Part shown: positions 7,648-8,469 of the stretch, piece after piece
Numbering within the stretch: position 1 is the first letter of the stretch
Layout: each line of letters begins with the position of its first letter
Source of the DNA: Flavobacteriaceae bacterium
GTDB taxonomy: Bacteria > Bacteroidota > Bacteroidia > Flavobacteriales > Flavobacteriaceae
Direction: 5' to 3'
DNA: 8,469 nt
NCBI GenBank assembly: GCA_023141985.1
Contig: JAGLKH010000008.1
Coordinates: forward strand, 1 to 8,469
The notes under the pieces: generated by a model
The model's database searches: none
Seen by the model: the letters and a program-made list of their open reading frames with translations, nothing else
Told to the model about the DNA's origin: nothing
Position numbers and translations under genes: made by a program

Positions 7648-7668
7648 ATGATATTTGTCATGTTTTAA
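7648..7668. promoter_or_regulatory. Fnr/Crp-type operator in the ccoI/regulator divergent region
   Basis: The core reads ATGATATTTGTCAT (7648-7661), which is ATGA-N6-TCAT. The 21 bases 7648-7668 are the exact reverse complement of 5182-5202. Outside the core the dyad symmetry is lost on the ccoI side, so what is shared is a protein-binding sequence rather than an RNA hairpin. It sits near -41 relative to the predicted ccoI start and close upstream of the regulator gene, so it could serve both directions. Confidence 0.65.
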
Positions 7669-7669
7669 G

Positions 7670-7677
7670 TATTTTTA
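7670..7677 (+). promoter_or_regulatory. Tentative -7 element of the Fnr-like regulator gene
   Basis: TATTTTTA matches TAnnTTTG except for the last base. The start would be near 7681, 17 nt before the ATG. The operator would then lie around -26, over the promoter, which would favour autorepression. A competing candidate is GATATTTG (7650-7657), inside the operator itself. No well-spaced -33 TTG supports either one. Confidence 0.25.
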
Positions 7678-7697
7678 CAGAATGCTAATAAATAGGT

Positions 7698-8375
7698 ATG
7701 GGTAAGTGTGAGTCATGTATAATTAAACAGTTTAATTCTTTAAAGAATCTTAGTAAAGAAGAATTAATGCGAATTTCTGCTTGTAAAACTTCCAAAATAA
7801 TAAAAAAGGGAGATGTTATTTTTGAAGAAGGAGAAATGCTTAATGGTGTATTTTGTGTAAGAGATGGTATTTGTAAACTTACAAAGTTAAGTGAAAACGG
7901 AAAAGACCAAATCATTACCTTAGTTGTAAAAGGAGAATTATTAGGTCAGCGCTCCATTGTTAGTAATGAAAGAACAAATCTTCGTGCTACAGCACTCAAC
8001 GATATGGAATTGTGTTTTATCCCTAAAACTGAAATTATTAGAAACTTAACTAAAAATTCTGAATTTACATTTGATGTCCTAAAGCGCATGGCTCTTGATT
8101 TAAAAGAGGCAGATGATATAATTGTTAATATGGCTCAAAAATCTGTACGACAGCGTTTGGCGGAAGCATTAATTTCAATACATAGTAGTTTTGGTACAAA
8201 TCCTGATGGGACTTTAAGTATTTTGCTTTCTCGTGAAGATTTTGCAAGTATTGTGGGAACTGCTACTGAGTCTGCCATTAGAGTGTTATCCCAATTTAAA
8301 AAAGAAGGTTTAATCTCAACTATTGGGAAGCAAATAAAAATAGAAAATTTAGAAGGATTGAAGCGGATTGAATAA
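7698..8375 (+). CDS. Crp/Fnr-family transcription regulator, probably oxygen or redox responsive
   Basis: 225 residues, normal for the family: cyclic-nucleotide-binding-like beta-roll (about 30-115), a long dimer helix (about 120-150) and a C-terminal winged helix (about 150-222). The recognition helix, T190-E191-S192-A193-I194-R195, keeps the Glu and Arg that in Crp and Fnr contact the TGA of the half-site. This fits the ATGA-N6-TCAT boxes here. Cysteines are at 4, 7, 29, 53, 59 and 106. C4-x-x-C7 corresponds to C20/C23 of E. coli Fnr, and C106 (ELCFIP) to C122, but N13 stands where C29 of E. coli would be. C29 of this protein could be the fourth ligand. An iron-sulfur sensor like Fnr is therefore plausible but unproven; a FixK-like or heme-based sensor is the alternative. 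It diverges from ccoI with 92 nt between them and has its own terminator. Confidence 0.9.
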   Translation: MGKCESCIIKQFNSLKNLSKEELMRISACKTSKIIKKGDVIFEEGEMLNGVFCVRDGICKLTKLSENGKDQIITLVVKGELLGQRSIVSNERTNLRATALNDMELCFIPKTEIIRNLTKNSEFTFDVLKRMALDLKEADDIIVNMAQKSVRQRLAEALISIHSSFGTNPDGTLSILLSREDFASIVGTATESAIRVLSQFKKEGLISTIGKQIKIENLEGLKRIE

Positions 8376-8402
8376 CTTATTCTTCGCAATATTTTATAAA
8401 AT

Positions 8403-8443
8403 AAAAAGAGGTCTAAAATTTTGTTGTTTTTAGACCTCTTTTT
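8403..8443. terminator. Rho-independent, probably bidirectional terminator after the regulator gene
   Basis: A perfect 16-bp stem (8403-8418 with 8428-8443), containing AGAGGTCT/AGACCTCT, and a 9-nt loop. The stem is A-rich on its left side and T-rich on its right, so it gives a U-run when read from either strand. It begins 27 nt after the regulator's stop codon, so it ends that transcript. It would also stop a convergent gene beyond the right edge. The remaining bases to 8469 are AT-rich with nothing recognisable. Confidence 0.9.
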
Positions 8444-8469
8444 AATTAATCTATTTTAAAAGATTTAAT

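Noticed and set aside
7685..7915. Open frame on the minus strand at the start of the regulator gene.
   Set aside because: It overlaps the conserved N-terminus of the Crp/Fnr protein and shows no family features.
8135..8389. Open frame on the minus strand over the regulator's DNA-binding domain.
   Set aside because: It is antisense to the winged helix, with no domain or upstream signal of its own.
8391..8402. 12-bp palindrome ATTTTATAAAAT after the regulator gene.
   Set aside because: It is only A and T, within an AT-rich background, and lies beside a much stronger terminator, so chance is a sufficient explanation.
1..8469. A new defence, mobile or biosynthetic system.
   Set aside because: Every sizeable frame belongs to a known cbb3 oxidase structural, assembly or regulatory family. 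There are no transposase, integrase, direct-repeat array, toxin or nuclease features, and no tRNA or rRNA was recognised.

Overview
The window is an AT-rich piece of a Bacteroidota chromosome, most likely from the family Flavobacteriaceae. Three things point there: cytochrome cbb3 oxidase subunits I and II fused into one CcoN-CcoO polypeptide, a CcoP with a single heme c site, and a promoter-like element matching the Bacteroidota TAnnTTTG -7 consensus. Genus and species cannot be named from the sequence alone.

Almost all of it is one functional locus for a high-affinity terminal oxidase and its assembly. Reading along the minus strand from right to left, the order is ccoI (copper P-type ATPase), a 78-nt gap with a palindrome, ccoS, ccoN-ccoO fusion, ccoQ, ccoP, a 90-nt gap, ccoG, and the start of ccoH, which runs off the left edge. 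The structural genes are tightly packed: gaps of 11 and 18 nt and a 4-nt overlap, which suggests one transcript. CcoNO, CcoQ and CcoP form the oxidase. CcoI supplies copper for the CuB site. CcoG, CcoH and CcoS are assembly factors.

On the right, a Crp/Fnr-family regulator with candidate iron-sulfur cysteines is transcribed divergently from ccoI and ends in a strong bidirectional stem-loop terminator. The most informative non-coding signal is a 21-bp sequence with an ATGA-N6-TCAT core. It is present identically, in inverted orientation, upstream of ccoS and in the ccoI/regulator divergent region. In front of both ccoS and ccoI, the centre of this box lies exactly 36.5 nt upstream of the last base of a TAnnTTTG-like -7 element, which places it near -41. 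That is the geometry expected for a site activated by an Fnr-type protein. The likely circuit is therefore oxygen limitation, then the divergently encoded Fnr-like protein, then expression of the oxidase and its copper loader.

I found no mobile element, CRISPR array, RNA gene or broken gene. The gene content is a known type of locus, not an undescribed system. The regulatory architecture and the regulator's cysteine set are the parts most worth following up.
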